Numbered from the stretch's first letter, positions 1 to 8,845 are shown. The stretch is 42,369 bases of DNA from Chitiniphilus eburneus (GCF_005048205.1 NZ_SUMF01000029.1:1-42369); one strand, 5' to 3'. Numbers and translations: made by a program. Notes: generated by a model from the sequence alone, not told the origin.

Positions 1-152
1 AAGCGCAGCGTCGCGCTGGCATCGGCCTGCTGGGGCAGCTTGCCGGTCAGCCGGTTGAGCACCGTCGGGCGCTGCATGCTGGCGGCGAACAGGCCGGCGG
101 ACTGAACCGTAACGGCCTGCGGCGAACCGTAGGGAATGGTGGTATCGGACAT
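1..152 (-). CDS. Major capsid protein, N4-gp56 family (N-terminal part, cut by window edge)
   Basis: Only the first 50 codons are inside the window; the rest lies to the left. The start is the ATG at 152, with a GGAG ribosome site 8 bases upstream. The N-terminus (MSDTTIPYGSP, then a segment ending LNRLTGKLPQ) matches the opening of N4-gp56-family major capsid proteins, which build the head of podovirus-like phages. It is the gene expected after portal and scaffold on the same strand. A hairpin with a T-run separates it from the scaffold gene, so its expression may be set apart from the genes upstream. The family call is from memory of the N-terminal motif on a short fragment. Confidence 0.75.
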   Translation of the reverse strand, partial: MSDTTIPYGSPQAVTVQSAGLFAASMQRPTVLNRLTGKLPQQADASATLR

Positions 153-176
153 GATGCGTCTCCGGAAAAGGAAATG

Positions 177-198
177 AAAAAACCCGCCAGTGGCGGGT
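177..198 (-). terminator. Intrinsic terminator or attenuator between scaffold and capsid genes
   Basis: On the minus strand, ACCCGCC-act-GGCGGGT forms a perfect 7-bp stem (182-198) followed at once by a run of T (182-177). It lies 30 bases past the scaffold stop and 25 bases before the capsid start. This is the form of a Rho-independent terminator. In a late phage operon it could act as a partial terminator, or it may be bypassed by antitermination. Confidence 0.7.
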
Positions 199-228
199 CG
201 AGGTCAGGGGTCGGGCGGAAGCGGTCGG

Positions 229-1296
229 TTACACCAGACGGTCCAACAACTCCATGATTTGCTCCGGCGACTTGCCGGCGAAACGATCGATCAGACGGGT
301 ACCGCTCATGTCGCGCAGCGCAGCGAGTTCATCGCCCGGCGCGGCCACCGTCGCCGGCACCTGCGACAGGCTGGTGGGCGGCCTGGGCTTGGTCGCGGCG
401 ACGATCTCGGCGGCCCTGGCCGCCACATCGACCGGCGGAGTGGGCGCCGTGGCCGGGACGGGTTGCTGCGTGACGGGATCGGCCGGCTTGAATTGCGGCG
501 CGATCCTGGCCGCCGCCCGCTCCAGAGCGATATGGGGAAGGTCGCCCTTGTCCGCGTAGAAATCACGCCACTCGATCACTTCGGCCAGGGCCGCCTCGTT
601 GTCGTTGAGGTACGGGTAATCGGTGAGCGTGCGCAGGATGGCCACTTCATACAGCTCCCTGATCCGCTGCTCGTTGAACTTCGCCTCCACGCGGTACTCG
701 GCATCGGCCAGGATTTCAGCCTCCAGCATCTGGCGTTGCGCGGCAAAGATTTCGGCGCGCAGTTGGGTCGCGGTTTCGTGATCGCCGTTGACGATAGCTT
801 CCATCATGGCCTGTTCCGCCCTGGCGAAATCGTACCCGGCGGGCTCAGCCGGCTGCGGCGTTGCCGCGACCGCCTCCCTGGCCGTGGCGCTGCTCAGGGC
901 CTGCAACAGCACCTGCTTTTCCTGCGACAGTTGCTGCACCTGGTCCCGTACCGATTGCAGTTCGGAGAACGGAATCGTGTGCCTGCCATCGCGGGTCAGC
1001 ACCACGGCTTCCGGCACGGCTGGCGCCGCTTCGGTGCCGCTGCTGGCAAGTGGGGACGTGGCCGGCCCTTCCTGGCCATCGGGCCTGGTCGCCTCCTGTT
1101 GTGCTCCGGCGGCGGCAGGCGTGTCGCTGCTGTCCCCGGTGCCGGTCTCATCGCTGCCGGCCTTGTCGGTCGGCTCGGGATCGGTGGGGGTATCGCCTTC
1201 CAAGGTACCGCCGGCAAACAGCGCCGCCTTGTCGTCATTGCTCAGGATGTCGAACTCCGCCTGATTGGCCATGAAAAAATCCAGGTCTTTCGCCAT
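229..1296 (-). CDS. Phage scaffolding/head assembly protein
   Basis: This 355-aa protein has the usual make-up of a podovirus scaffold. It has an acidic, Pro/Thr/Ala-rich disordered segment at about residues 30-95, a Gln/Glu-rich helical and probably coiled-coil middle at about 110-230, and a Pro/Ala-rich linker before a short C-terminal helix. It sits between portal and major capsid, the scaffold position in P22- and N4-type head modules. Scaffolds guide procapsid assembly and then leave the head. No catalytic motif is visible. Function is inferred from position and composition, since scaffold sequences diverge quickly. Confidence 0.65.
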   Translation of the reverse strand: MAKDLDFFMANQAEFDILSNDDKAALFAGGTLEGDTPTDPEPTDKAGSDETGTGDSSDTPAAAGAQQEATRPDGQEGPATSPLASSGTEAAPAVPEAVVLTRDGRHTIPFSELQSVRDQVQQLSQEKQVLLQALSSATAREAVAATPQPAEPAGYDFARAEQAMMEAIVNGDHETATQLRAEIFAAQRQMLEAEILADAEYRVEAKFNEQRIRELYEVAILRTLTDYPYLNDNEAALAEVIEWRDFYADKGDLPHIALERAAARIAPQFKPADPVTQQPVPATAPTPPVDVAARAAEIVAATKPRPPTSLSQVPATVAAPGDELAALRDMSGTRLIDRFAGKSPEQIMELLDRLV

Positions 1297-1414
1297 TTCA
1301 ATCGCTCCATTCCGGGATCGACCTCACGTCGAGCCGGCCCCGTCTCGCTGGGGTGCGGTGATGAGCGTACAAACAGAAAAGCCGGCTTGCGCCAGCTGTC
1401 CTGAATTCGATGGG

Positions 1415-3520
1415 TCAAGGCGCGCCCAGCGCGCCACCTTCGATGCCGCGCTCCACGGCAACCGGCGCCAGCGGCGCATCGGCATCGACGTCGGAGCCAG
1501 CCGCCTCCAGCAACTCATCGGCCAGCAGTGCAATGCCCGGTTGACTGGCAACGCTTGCCGCGGCCTGAGTGGCGCGGACCAGGCTCTCGACCCCCTTCCC
1601 CGCCGCCTCGTGCCGGGTACGGCGCACCTGGGCATCGATCAGCGGCTGGCGCTGGTCCAGCTCGCGCAGTTTCAGGTCGTACTGCGCATCCTTGAGCGCA
1701 CGCTGCACCTGCATCTCGATCGCCTGTTGCACCTGATCCGGGGTCTGTTGCTGATCCGCCTGCTGGATCGCCTCGATGATCGCCCGCTGGTTCGGCACAT
1801 CCATCAGCGCCAGCAGGTGGGGGAACATCACACGCTGGTACTCCCTCGGCATCGACTTGAAGGCTTCGCTCATCGCGCCCAGTTGCTGCGCGCGGAACGT
1901 CGGCGTGCTCGGCACGTCCTCCATGCCAACCTTCAGCCGGATACGCTCGATATCGTTATCCAGATACCGCACGCCGGTGGCTGGATCGGTGCGCGGCGTG
2001 TTGAGCGAAATCCGCTTGTCGTCGCGAATCCCCTCGCCATCGATGAACACCTCGTCCGGCTTGCCGATCAGGTCCTCGATAATCATCGACAGCAGCAACT
2101 CGCCCACCTGGCTGCGCGCATAGGCGGCGTTGTCGTTGAGGTCAGCCAGCGTCTGGTTGCTCTGCTCGACCAGCCCGGCAATGGCCACGCCCGATTTCGC
2201 CTGGCCATCCTGGCCCATGAAAGCGTTGTAGACACCGCCGGTGCGCTTGATGCCTTCGCGCGCATCGGCCAGCCGCTGGTACTGCTGCTGGTTCAACTGG
2301 AAATCGCGCTCGACCTTGAACACCCCCCCTTCGCGCATGCGGTCGTGGTCCAGCACGATGTCGGCATCCGGCCGGGCCACTTCACGGCGGAACGTGGTGT
2401 CATCATCCTTGACCGCACCCTCGGTACGGGTGGTGCGGGTGGCGGCCAGGCCCCAGTGCATCTTGGAGATACGGGCGTTCACTTCATCCTGCAAAAACAT
2501 CATGCCCCGGATCAGGCCATACGGTGCGCGGGTGCGATCCTCGCGCTTGCCCCAGAACGGCACATAGGGAAAGTGCCGGTGGCGGTAAGGCGAAGCCGCG
2601 TCGCTGAGGCGATGCGGCCCCAGCCACCACGACAGCCGCACCCGCGACACCACGGCGTATTCCGGCACCACGCCGCCCAGCGCGACCGCAACCTGATGCG
2701 CCTCGTTGTCGGGCGCATACTCCACCACCCGACCGTCGCCCAGCTTGAGCACCAGCACACGTTCCCACTGCCGGTACCAGCATTCGAACAGGCACACGCG
2801 CTGGTTGGCGCAGTCGCGCCACTCCTGTTCCTCGATCGACCAGCCGCGCGCCATGTTCCAGGACATCGCCAGATCGGTGGAAGCGCCGCCCTCGGTACCA
2901 AGATTGGCCAGGTCCAGCGCATGCCCGCCCATGCCGGCCGAACGGATCAGCCCGGCATGCTGCGGGAACAGCAGCGCCGCCTGCCCGATCTGCATCCACT
3001 TGCTGCGGATCAGGTAGCGCGCATCCGAAAGGTCCGGCTCCCTGGCCAGGAAATCCCACCAGATTTCATTGCGGTGGATCGCCAGACAGCGATACGGAAA
3101 GCGGAACGGGTCCGCCTCGCGCGCCACCTCCACCCAGCCCACGCCCACCTTCACCTGGCTGGCGTAGGCCGCCGAACAGGCATCGTCCGCCCGCGCCTGG
3201 CGCTCGGCCTGGTTCAGCCGCTGGTTCAACGCCTCGGCCACATCCACGCCTTCGCGGTCATGGTCAGCGGTCACGCGCCAATCGGTCCGGCTCTTTGCCT
3301 CCGCGCCCAGTACCGCATCAATGGTCGGCCCAATCAACGGCTCGATGGCCGGGGGGATGCCAATCTCCCGCTGGCGACGCAGGATATCCGCGTCGAGCTG
3401 GTTACCGTCGTAGTAATCGGATTCCCGATCCGCCCGGGCGCGCCAGGCCGGCTGCTCCTGCAACTCGCGCAGCCAGCCCGAAAACTCCGGCAGGCCCAGG
3501 CCGTCATCACGCTCAGCCAT
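1415..3520 (-). CDS. Phage portal protein (P22-like)
   Basis: This is a 701-aa protein if started at the ATG at 3520, with GGAGAAGG 10 bases upstream; an upstream ATG at 3541 would add 7 residues. Length and order (just after the large terminase) fit portal proteins of P22-like podoviruses. Twelve copies form the DNA entry ring at one head vertex. Visible features are an N-terminal segment with DYYDGNQL, a central region ending near FMGQDGQAKSGVA, and a long Gln-rich helical C-terminus (about 600-660, with QQADQQQ) like the barrel of P22 portals. It follows the terminase gene after a short gap, so it is probably co-transcribed with it. Confidence 0.85.
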   Translation of the reverse strand: MAERDDGLGLPEFSGWLRELQEQPAWRARADRESDYYDGNQLDADILRRQREIGIPPAIEPLIGPTIDAVLGAEAKSRTDWRVTADHDREGVDVAEALNQRLNQAERQARADDACSAAYASQVKVGVGWVEVAREADPFRFPYRCLAIHRNEIWWDFLAREPDLSDARYLIRSKWMQIGQAALLFPQHAGLIRSAGMGGHALDLANLGTEGGASTDLAMSWNMARGWSIEEQEWRDCANQRVCLFECWYRQWERVLVLKLGDGRVVEYAPDNEAHQVAVALGGVVPEYAVVSRVRLSWWLGPHRLSDAASPYRHRHFPYVPFWGKREDRTRAPYGLIRGMMFLQDEVNARISKMHWGLAATRTTRTEGAVKDDDTTFRREVARPDADIVLDHDRMREGGVFKVERDFQLNQQQYQRLADAREGIKRTGGVYNAFMGQDGQAKSGVAIAGLVEQSNQTLADLNDNAAYARSQVGELLLSMIIEDLIGKPDEVFIDGEGIRDDKRISLNTPRTDPATGVRYLDNDIERIRLKVGMEDVPSTPTFRAQQLGAMSEAFKSMPREYQRVMFPHLLALMDVPNQRAIIEAIQQADQQQTPDQVQQAIEMQVQRALKDAQYDLKLRELDQRQPLIDAQVRRTRHEAAGKGVESLVRATQAAASVASQPGIALLADELLEAAGSDVDADAPLAPVAVERGIEGGALGAP

Positions 3521-3543
3521 CACGATATCGCCTTCTCCCATGA

Positions 3544-5100
3544 TCAACACACACGCCAGTCCGGTACCTCGCGGGCCGTGCGCTGGCGCGCCGGGCCCGG
3601 CATTGGGATACCGGAAACAAAAGTCAGCGCCACGCTGTCGCCCTTGTCGGGCGACCTGCCCAGCAGCTCGCGGATTTCATCCTTATCCCGAATCTGGATC
3701 GCGGCAGCCTTGCCCAGTTGCGCCACCTTGTAACGCACCGCGCACAGGTCGCCGAGCAACTCCTGATCCGGCGGCAACGCAATCGGTGGCTCGGCCGCCG
3801 GGTCCAGCGCCTCGCGCAGCCGCCAGTACATCTCCGCGCGCTTGTTGCGAAAGCGCAGGTTGCCCGCCACGGTAGAACCCGTACTTGCCTCAGAGCCGGC
3901 CACCGCCAGCACCAGCAGATTCAGCCCCTTGATGAAATCCAGCGCGCTGGAGCCGATACCGATCGAATCCACGCAGATACACGCGCCATTACGCACCAGC
4001 GGCGCCACGAAACCAGCGGCCGTGGGGCCATCGCAGGTGACCTGGCCCGGCGCGGTGACCAGCACATCGAACCACGCGCCGTGGCGCCGGGCCGCCGAGG
4101 TCTTGTCGGCCCCGCCACGCGATGGGTCCAGCCCCAGCGCCGTCATCGGCCCCTTCTCCTGCCGTGGCGACCACCTGGTCATCGCCGCCTTCACCCAATC
4201 GGTGGGAATCAATTGCCACACCGGATCAGAGCGGCCAGCCATGAAGTTGCCGCGCAGCATCTGGCTGCGCAGCGGCTCCGGCAGTGCCTGCAACGTCGCC
4301 TTATAACCAGTGAGTTGCAGAAACAGGTTGTCGTCCACGCTGGAGCGGATGAACGTCCGGCTCTTGGGCGTCATCAGCTCGCCCCCCACCATCACCGGCT
4401 CCGGCCCCGGCACCTCGCGGTCGCCGCCCTCCTCGTCCGTGACGAACCACCGCAGCTCGCCCGGCTGGGCAGGGTTCGGATGCTGTGGATCCAGCCACGG
4501 CGCCCAGTAACGGATCACCCACTCGCCCTCGGCATCGGTCGGCGGATTGCCCGCGCAGATCACGCGCTGGCGCACCGAGGGGTTGTCGGTGCGCATCCAG
4601 CCGATCAGCGTGCGAAACTGGGTTTCCAAGAAGTGGGTGATCTCATCGAATCCCTTCAGGTCATGCGCGCGCCCCTGGTACTTCATCCAGTCGTTCGGCT
4701 CCTTGACCGAACCGAACTCCAGGATGCGTGGCGTAGCGCCGGGCAAACGCCATACCTTGGCCTGGCCGTTGTAGCCGCTGCGCGAGCCCAGAATCCTGGC
4801 CACGCGCTCCTCCAGCCCAACCAGTTGCACCGACTCCCGCCGAAAAATGATGCTGTGCTCGTGCCGGGTCAGCGCCGCGCCCAGCAGCAGGTCCGATTTA
4901 CCGCCACCCGCCTGGCCGCCGTAGAACACGATATCGGCCTCGGATTCCAGCGCATCGGTTTGCGGCCCCACCTGGGGCAGCCACCTGGGCAGGCCCGCCG
5001 TCAACAGATGATCCAGCTCGGCCTGCTCTTCAAGCGTCAGCCGCTGCATCAGTTCGACCAGTTCGGTCGGCGTCAGATCGGCCGGCAACGGACTAGGCAT
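3544..5100 (-). CDS. Phage terminase large subunit
   Basis: This 518-aa protein is the ATPase/nuclease motor that packages and cuts phage DNA. A Walker A motif GGQAGGGKS is at about residues 61-69, the ATPase domain follows, and a second domain begins near GLDPSRGGADKT, the usual RNase H-like nuclease lead-in of large terminases. I chose the ATG at 5100 because it overlaps the small-terminase stop in an ATGCCTAG arrangement, which suggests translational coupling. A longer reading would extend into the small terminase gene. Length is normal for the family. Confidence 0.92.
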   Translation of the reverse strand: MPSPLPADLTPTELVELMQRLTLEEQAELDHLLTAGLPRWLPQVGPQTDALESEADIVFYGGQAGGGKSDLLLGAALTRHEHSIIFRRESVQLVGLEERVARILGSRSGYNGQAKVWRLPGATPRILEFGSVKEPNDWMKYQGRAHDLKGFDEITHFLETQFRTLIGWMRTDNPSVRQRVICAGNPPTDAEGEWVIRYWAPWLDPQHPNPAQPGELRWFVTDEEGGDREVPGPEPVMVGGELMTPKSRTFIRSSVDDNLFLQLTGYKATLQALPEPLRSQMLRGNFMAGRSDPVWQLIPTDWVKAAMTRWSPRQEKGPMTALGLDPSRGGADKTSAARRHGAWFDVLVTAPGQVTCDGPTAAGFVAPLVRNGACICVDSIGIGSSALDFIKGLNLLVLAVAGSEASTGSTVAGNLRFRNKRAEMYWRLREALDPAAEPPIALPPDQELLGDLCAVRYKVAQLGKAAAIQIRDKDEIRELLGRSPDKGDSVALTFVSGIPMPGPARQRTAREVPDWRVC

Positions 5101-5734
5101 CCTGGCGCCTCGCCTTATCGAGCAAGGTCGCGATGCGACTGGCGCGCTGTGCATCGGTCAATGTCGTGCCGCCCTCCTCCTCGATGGCATTGGCATCCAG
5201 ATTGAAAGCCTGGCGCTCCATGTCCACCACCTTGGCCAGCAAATCGCTCAGCACCTTCATCGTCTTGATACGTTCCGGCAGGCTGATGATCTTGTGGTAC
5301 AGATCGTTGAGCGGATCGCGGTCGCGCTCATCGGGCGCGCGCATCATCTCGCCCAGTTGCGCCAACAGCGCCACGGTATCCGCGCCACACAGCGGCTCCA
5401 ACTCGGCAAACAGCCGGGAAACCAGCTCGCGACTGCGGCCGATATCGCGCCGATGCGCCAGCCGGACAGCAACGATCGCATTGGCGTTGGCCTCGACGAT
5501 CTCGCGCTCGGCAATGCCGGATTCCTCGGCGGCCCCGGGCACCGCCTGCGCGGACACCAGCGCCTCGGCCCGCGCAGCGATCTTCGCCGACAGATCGCGC
5601 GTCCAGCCGTCACGCCCGGCGCGGCGGGTTACCGTGCCATGCGTAATGCCATGTTCCTCGGCAATCTGGCGCAGCGTCTTGATGCCCGCGCGGTAATCGC
5701 GCTCGATCGCCTCCCAATCGGTGTGCACGGCCAT
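5093..5734 (-). CDS. Phage terminase small subunit-like protein
   Basis: This 213-aa protein begins with a clear helix-turn-helix (about residues 12-40, with RQIAEEHGITHGTV), the DNA-recognition part of many small terminases. A helical middle and a basic tail follow. It precedes and overlaps the large terminase gene by 8 bases. Its own ATG at 5734 is one base past the stop of the membrane protein upstream (TGAGATG). Small terminases recognise the pac/cos site and load the large subunit. The family call is strong by position and HTH, weaker by direct sequence recognition. Confidence 0.8.
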   Translation of the reverse strand: MAVHTDWEAIERDYRAGIKTLRQIAEEHGITHGTVTRRAGRDGWTRDLSAKIAARAEALVSAQAVPGAAEESGIAEREIVEANANAIVAVRLAHRRDIGRSRELVSRLFAELEPLCGADTVALLAQLGEMMRAPDERDRDPLNDLYHKIISLPERIKTMKVLSDLLAKVVDMERQAFNLDANAIEEEGGTTLTDAQRASRIATLLDKARRQDA

Positions 5735-5735
5735 C

Positions 5736-6143
5736 TCAGCCACCCGACCGGAACCAGGCGATGCCGGCGCCAATCACCACCGCAACGCCCCCCAGCCACT
5801 TGATCAGGTTGCCCAACAGCGACAGCGTACGCAGCGTACCGCGCAGATCGCCGAACAGCGCCAGCAACGCACGGATATCGGCCTGCATTTGGCGAACTTC
5901 GCTCAAGTGCGCGGCATGCGCCTGCTGCGTGACAACCAGTTGATCCACATGCGCTTCCAGCCTGCCGAAACGTTCCGTACCCACTTCCAGCCGCGTCTCC
6001 AAGCCGGCCATATGCCCTTCCAGTTGCCGAACGCGCGAGGTCAGCCCATCGATCACGCGCTCTCGCTCGCGCAGCTGCCCCTGCAAAGCCTCGATCGCCT
6101 GTTGCCGCATCGCGGCGCTTGCGGCCGGGATGGATTCAGACAC
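5736..6143 (-). CDS. Phage coiled-coil protein with C-terminal membrane anchor
   Basis: This 135-aa protein starts at GTG (6143). Residues 10-85 form a long Arg/Gln/Glu/Leu-rich coiled coil. The C-terminus has one hydrophobic segment (about 112-130, LIKWLGGVAVVIGAGIAWF) and a short charged tail. Its position just before the terminases, one base apart from the next start, places it in the late operon. Small coiled-coil membrane proteins there are often lysis or holin accessory proteins, but a single segment with a long soluble coil is not a classic holin. The role is therefore left open. Confidence 0.6.
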   Translation of the reverse strand: MSESIPAASAAMRQQAIEALQGQLRERERVIDGLTSRVRQLEGHMAGLETRLEVGTERFGRLEAHVDQLVVTQQAHAAHLSEVRQMQADIRALLALFGDLRGTLRTLSLLGNLIKWLGGVAVVIGAGIAWFRSGG

Positions 6144-6145
6144 GA

Positions 6146-6292
6146 TCAGCCACCCAGCCCGAACCGGGTGCGCAAAATATCGCCCGGCCGTGACCCCGCC
6201 CCGGTCATGGCGGCCTCGATACCGGCCAGCGAAACACGCGGCACAGCCAGCCCCCGGACCGGGATCGCCTGCTCAAAAGAAAGGTGGGTCAT
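6146..6292 (-). CDS. Small phage protein, 48 aa
   Basis: The ORF runs from ATG at 6292 to a stop 3 bases before the next gene's GTG, so it fits the tight late operon. It begins MTHLSFEQAIPVRG and has no recognised domain or membrane segment. An upstream hairpin (6313-6331) makes the extended reading to 6337 unlikely as the true start. It is supported only by spacing and by the lack of another gene here. Confidence 0.4.
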   Translation of the reverse strand: MTHLSFEQAIPVRGLAVPRVSLAGIEAAMTGAGSRPGDILRTRFGLGG

Positions 6293-6312
6293 GCGGGCTC
6301 CAGAAACGACAA

Positions 6313-6331
6313 AGCCCGCTCGCGGCGGGCT
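6313..6331. terminator. Strong GC hairpin upstream of the late operon
   Basis: AGCCCGC-tcgcg-GCGGGCT is a perfect 7-bp stem. On the minus strand it is followed by TTTGTCGTTT, a weak U-tract, so it could end leftward transcription entering from 6.5-8 kb. Confidence 0.4.
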
Positions 6332-6630
6332 ACACAAACCTCGCCCCGCACCACCCGGGAATCACCCCGAATGGCGCAAGGCGCTACCAATCTGGCCCAA
6401 GACCCCGGGCCGGAAACAAAAAACGCCACGCGGATTGATCCGGATGGCGCTGGTTTTCTGGCATCGGCTCCCGCTGAACGCAGGATCACCAGAATATGGA
6501 TTCATTGTAGATATCGGGTGTTTCGGGCGTCAAACACTACTGCACTCTCTCTTATAAGATAAGAAATGCATTTGGCATTGCCTGGCGCTATTGCTATACC
6601 GTGGTTTCCCCATCCTCCAGGCAACCACCC

Positions 6631-7065
6631 ATGGCATCTTCCAGCGCCAGCGGCACCGATCTGCGCGCCTCGCACGTCCCCAGCACCATCGCCGGGTGCG
6701 AAGCCGCCGTGATCAAATCGAACGATGACATGACGGTTTATGGCCCAAAGCGCGACGACGGCACGATCTCCCCGTTTCCCCACGTGACCGTCCGGAAAGA
6801 TAGCGTCCACATGAGTGATATGGTCAACACCAAAGGCACACTCCCGCCGGTGGGCTCGACCCTCAGCCTCAAACGGCATTTCGCCGGCCCCAACGCGCCA
6901 GGCCCCAAAGGAACCAAAGTGCAGGTGATGGACGACGCAGGTACCACGCAGATGGTCACCAGTGGCGGTCAAGCAATGTCGGCGCCGTTATCGCCAAGGA
7001 CATCCACCAATACCAAAGCCAGATTTGAGGTGGCGTGGACGAAGTTCGAAGAAGCCAAAAAGTAA
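6631..7065 (+). CDS. Hypothetical protein, 144 aa, lone rightward gene
   Basis: The ATG at 6631 is favoured over a GTG at 6601, which adds only ten low-complexity residues. The protein has a Ser-rich start, then a region with NDDMTVYGPKRDDG and HVTVRKDSVHMSDM, then a Gly/Pro-rich turn and a Lys-rich end (FEEAKK). I recognise no family; it has no signal peptide and no membrane segment. It is opposite in strand to the genes on both sides and may be a moron gene at the edge of the late module. A leftward ORF also covers this stretch but looks less protein-like. Confidence 0.4.
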   Translation: MASSSASGTDLRASHVPSTIAGCEAAVIKSNDDMTVYGPKRDDGTISPFPHVTVRKDSVHMSDMVNTKGTLPPVGSTLSLKRHFAGPNAPGPKGTKVQVMDDAGTTQMVTSGGQAMSAPLSPRTSTNTKARFEVAWTKFEEAKK

Positions 7066-7809
7066 CCGCCGCCCGCCTTGCCACCTGAGGCAATCCGGCA
7101 CAGGCCCGCAGCGGCCAGCGGCCTACTGCTCGTGTCTATTGCTCCGAATGATGAGCACCCACGGCCGGTTTCAAAACCTCAGCCGTTTATAGCCACCATC
7201 ACCAGGCAAGCCGGCTGGTATCGGCCCGCGCAAGATGGGGCACTTGGGCTGTGGCGGCTTCAAGGTAGGGGCCTTCGATACGGTGTAGCCCCACCCTATC
7301 CCGCCCGCCTCTGGCCTGAGCATCGATACCCAGCTTGCGAAGCCAACCAAACAAGGGGCGCAGGTTGTCGGCCGCCTGCTCGCACTGGACGTCCAGCCGC
7401 CTTATTTTGAAACCACGACAGCACGTCGAAACTTGGGTATTGACGGCCCCACCGCGCTGGTATGGCCCTTGGCAGCACCAATCCATCCATTGCGGCACAA
7501 TCAACCTTCATCGGGGTTCGCGGCCAGATATTCGGCCCACAGTCGTTGCGACCATGGCGCCGAAAGCATCGTCTTCAGAAATTGGGCACAGCTCGATGCC
7601 CTTGAGCGTATCCCGGTATAACGCCTCACCACCAGACTGGGCGACGGCAAGTACAGTTCAGAAGCTCGGGCCATCACGCCCCCAATCCGCCAACAACCGT
7701 CTTGTTTTTCTATTCTTTTATAACAACGCGCTGGCTGAATCGACAATACCCCCGCACTGGCAACTCGCCAGCACTTTACAAGAATGGCTTTTGACACTGA
7801 TCACATAAT
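7066..7809. other. 744-bp stretch with no intact gene; degenerate coding remains
   Basis: Several leftward frames carry short protein-like pieces that switch frame and end early, for example one with LYRDTLKGIELCPISED at about 7620-7570 and another with WSQRLWAEYLAANPDEG ending at 7501. None has a convincing start or ribosome site. It reads as a decayed leftward gene, or genes, between the late and early modules. Confidence 0.35.
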
Positions 7810-8025
7810 TCATTCGGTCATCAGGCGCGCCAGCCAGCGGGATGAGATGGAATCAAATTCCATATAGGTCTGATTTCCCGTATCGGATCGATGTTCGCGT
7901 CCATGCCTGGCGCGTTCCTCCCACTCTCCCACCCAAATCTGCTCCACCCCCAACCAGGCCAACCCCGCCAAGGTCCAGAGCACGCCGCAGCACAGGGACA
8001 CCACCAAGACTTTCAACGCCTGCAT
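7810..8025 (-). CDS. Small single-span membrane protein of the leftward early operon
   Basis: This is a 71-aa ORF whose ATG at 8025 is two bases after the preceding stop. Residues 2-27 (MQALKVLVVS..., Leu/Cys/Trp-rich) form one membrane segment with a basic N-terminal flank. A charged C-terminal part follows with EWEERARHGREHR. It is the last gene of the operon. No family is recognised; superinfection exclusion or host takeover would be typical roles for such early phage membrane peptides, but this is inference. Confidence 0.45.
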   Translation of the reverse strand: MQALKVLVVSLCCGVLWTLAGLAWLGVEQIWVGEWEERARHGREHRSDTGNQTYMEFDSISSRWLARLMTE

Positions 8026-8027
8026 GC

Positions 8028-8165
8028 TCAGCGCTCCGCCAGGTACAGAATGCCCTGCCGACGTCGCACCACCCTGCCGGTGGTGACTTGGAGCGCCCGC
8101 AGCAGGCCGCGGCGACCAGCCAGCGCCGGATGCACCAGTACCCGCAGGGAGCCCAGCGCACGCAT
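8028..8165 (-). CDS. Small basic early phage protein, 45 aa
   Basis: The ATG at 8165 overlaps the previous stop by one base (TGATG), a coupling arrangement. The peptide is very basic (about eleven Arg), Leu-rich, and ends RRRQGILYLAER. No domain is recognised. It is supported by its fit between two neighbours with overlap on one side and a two-base gap on the other. Confidence 0.45.
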   Translation of the reverse strand: MRALGSLRVLVHPALAGRRGLLRALQVTTGRVVRRRQGILYLAER

Positions 8166-8539
8166 CACACCACCGCCACATAGCGATGGCCGCGCGTGGC
8201 CTCCAGCGCAGCGGCAATCGCGTCGTGATCGAGCAACACCGGCCAGCGATTCGGCGTCCAGCGCCCGGACGCACCCAGATAGCCATCCTCCGCGGGCAGT
8301 GGATCGATCGCGCCGGGCAGATAAACACACTCCACCTCCCCGTCATGCGTCAGCAGCACGTCCAGCCGCATGCAGGCGGTCGGACTGACCGGCACCGCCA
8401 CGCTGACCGTGGCCGGGCGCAGCAGGTCCGCCAGCATGGCGTGTACCGTTCGTACCGTAGCCACCACCGTCGCGGTATCGGCGCCCTCAGCGGCCATCAG
8501 CCGGGCCGCTGCCTTCATCAACGCATTGTCGCGCTTCAT
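8165..8539 (-). CDS. Hypothetical early phage protein, 124 aa
   Basis: The start at 8539 is preferred because GAGGAG lies 7 bases upstream; an ATG at 8554 would precede that site. The N-terminus is an Ala-rich helix, then a beta-rich part (VSVAVPVSP, RLDVLLTHDGEVECVYLPG) and an Ala/His end. It overlaps the preceding 52-aa gene by about 50 bases and couples to the 45-aa gene downstream. Function unknown. It is a possible antirepressor candidate only by context, as the phage repressor looks non-cleavable. Confidence 0.5.
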   Translation of the reverse strand: MKRDNALMKAAARLMAAEGADTATVVATVRTVHAMLADLLRPATVSVAVPVSPTACMRLDVLLTHDGEVECVYLPGAIDPLPAEDGYLGASGRWTPNRWPVLLDHDAIAAALEATRGHRYVAVV

Positions 8540-8645
8540 CCAGATACTCCTCATCGATGATCATGGGCCGGCGGTTCAACACCGCGTACTCCCGTTCGCA
8601 ACGGCGAATCAGATCGACCAGCGCCTGCATTTGTTCGGGGTCCAT
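8487..8645 (-). CDS. First gene of the leftward early operon, 52 aa
   Basis: The ATG at 8645 has GGAAGCGAG before it. A longer reading from a TTG at 8759 starts inside the promoter -10 region and cannot be translated from the transcript starting near 8736. The peptide is acidic and helical (MDPEQMQALVDLIRR..., EEYLDEARQCVDEG). The leader of about 90 bases contains a 7-base complement to the loop of the upstream C4-like RNA. No family recognised. Confidence 0.45.
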   Translation of the reverse strand: MDPEQMQALVDLIRRCEREYAVLNRRPMIIDEEYLDEARQCVDEGSGPADGR

Positions 8646-8742
8646 CTCGCTTCCAGAAAAGACATCGCCCGCAGGCGTGGCCACTGGCACTAGCCCCTGA
8701 TCAACAGCGTTACTGCTGTTTACTTCGCCTTGCTGACGCCAA

Positions 8743-8782
8743 ATATTAGCAATACTCAAAATGAAACATCAACACCAATGCT
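8743..8782 (-). promoter_or_regulatory. Leftward early promoter with operator sites (PL/OL-like)
   Basis: On the minus strand, TTGATG (8772-8767), 18 bases, then TGC-TAATAT (8748-8743) forms an extended -10 sigma-70 promoter. Operator-like words AGCAATACT (8748-8756) overlap the -10 and ACCAATGCT (8774-8782) sits just upstream of the -35. The rightward promoter at 15882-15910 has the same layout and the same -10 block (ATTGCTAATATTTG), so both are probably bound by the phage repressor encoded at 15814-15065. Confidence 0.65.
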
Positions 8783-8845
8783 GATAATTTTCGACGTACC
8801 GAGGCCATACCTTTGAATAGATGGAGGTTTTTCTTTCATGAGGAT

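Noticed and set aside
190-1404. Long rightward open frame (404 aa) over the scaffold gene
   Set aside because: Arg/Gly/Leu-rich antisense shadow; the leftward frame has scaffold composition and fits the late operon.
1265-3733. Rightward 822-aa open frame over the portal gene
   Set aside because: Antisense shadow of a GC-rich gene; His/Arg/Leu-rich composition and no ribosome site.
8487-8759. 90-aa reading of the first leftward early gene from a TTG at 8759
   Set aside because: The first codons lie in and upstream of the promoter -10, so they would not be in the transcript.
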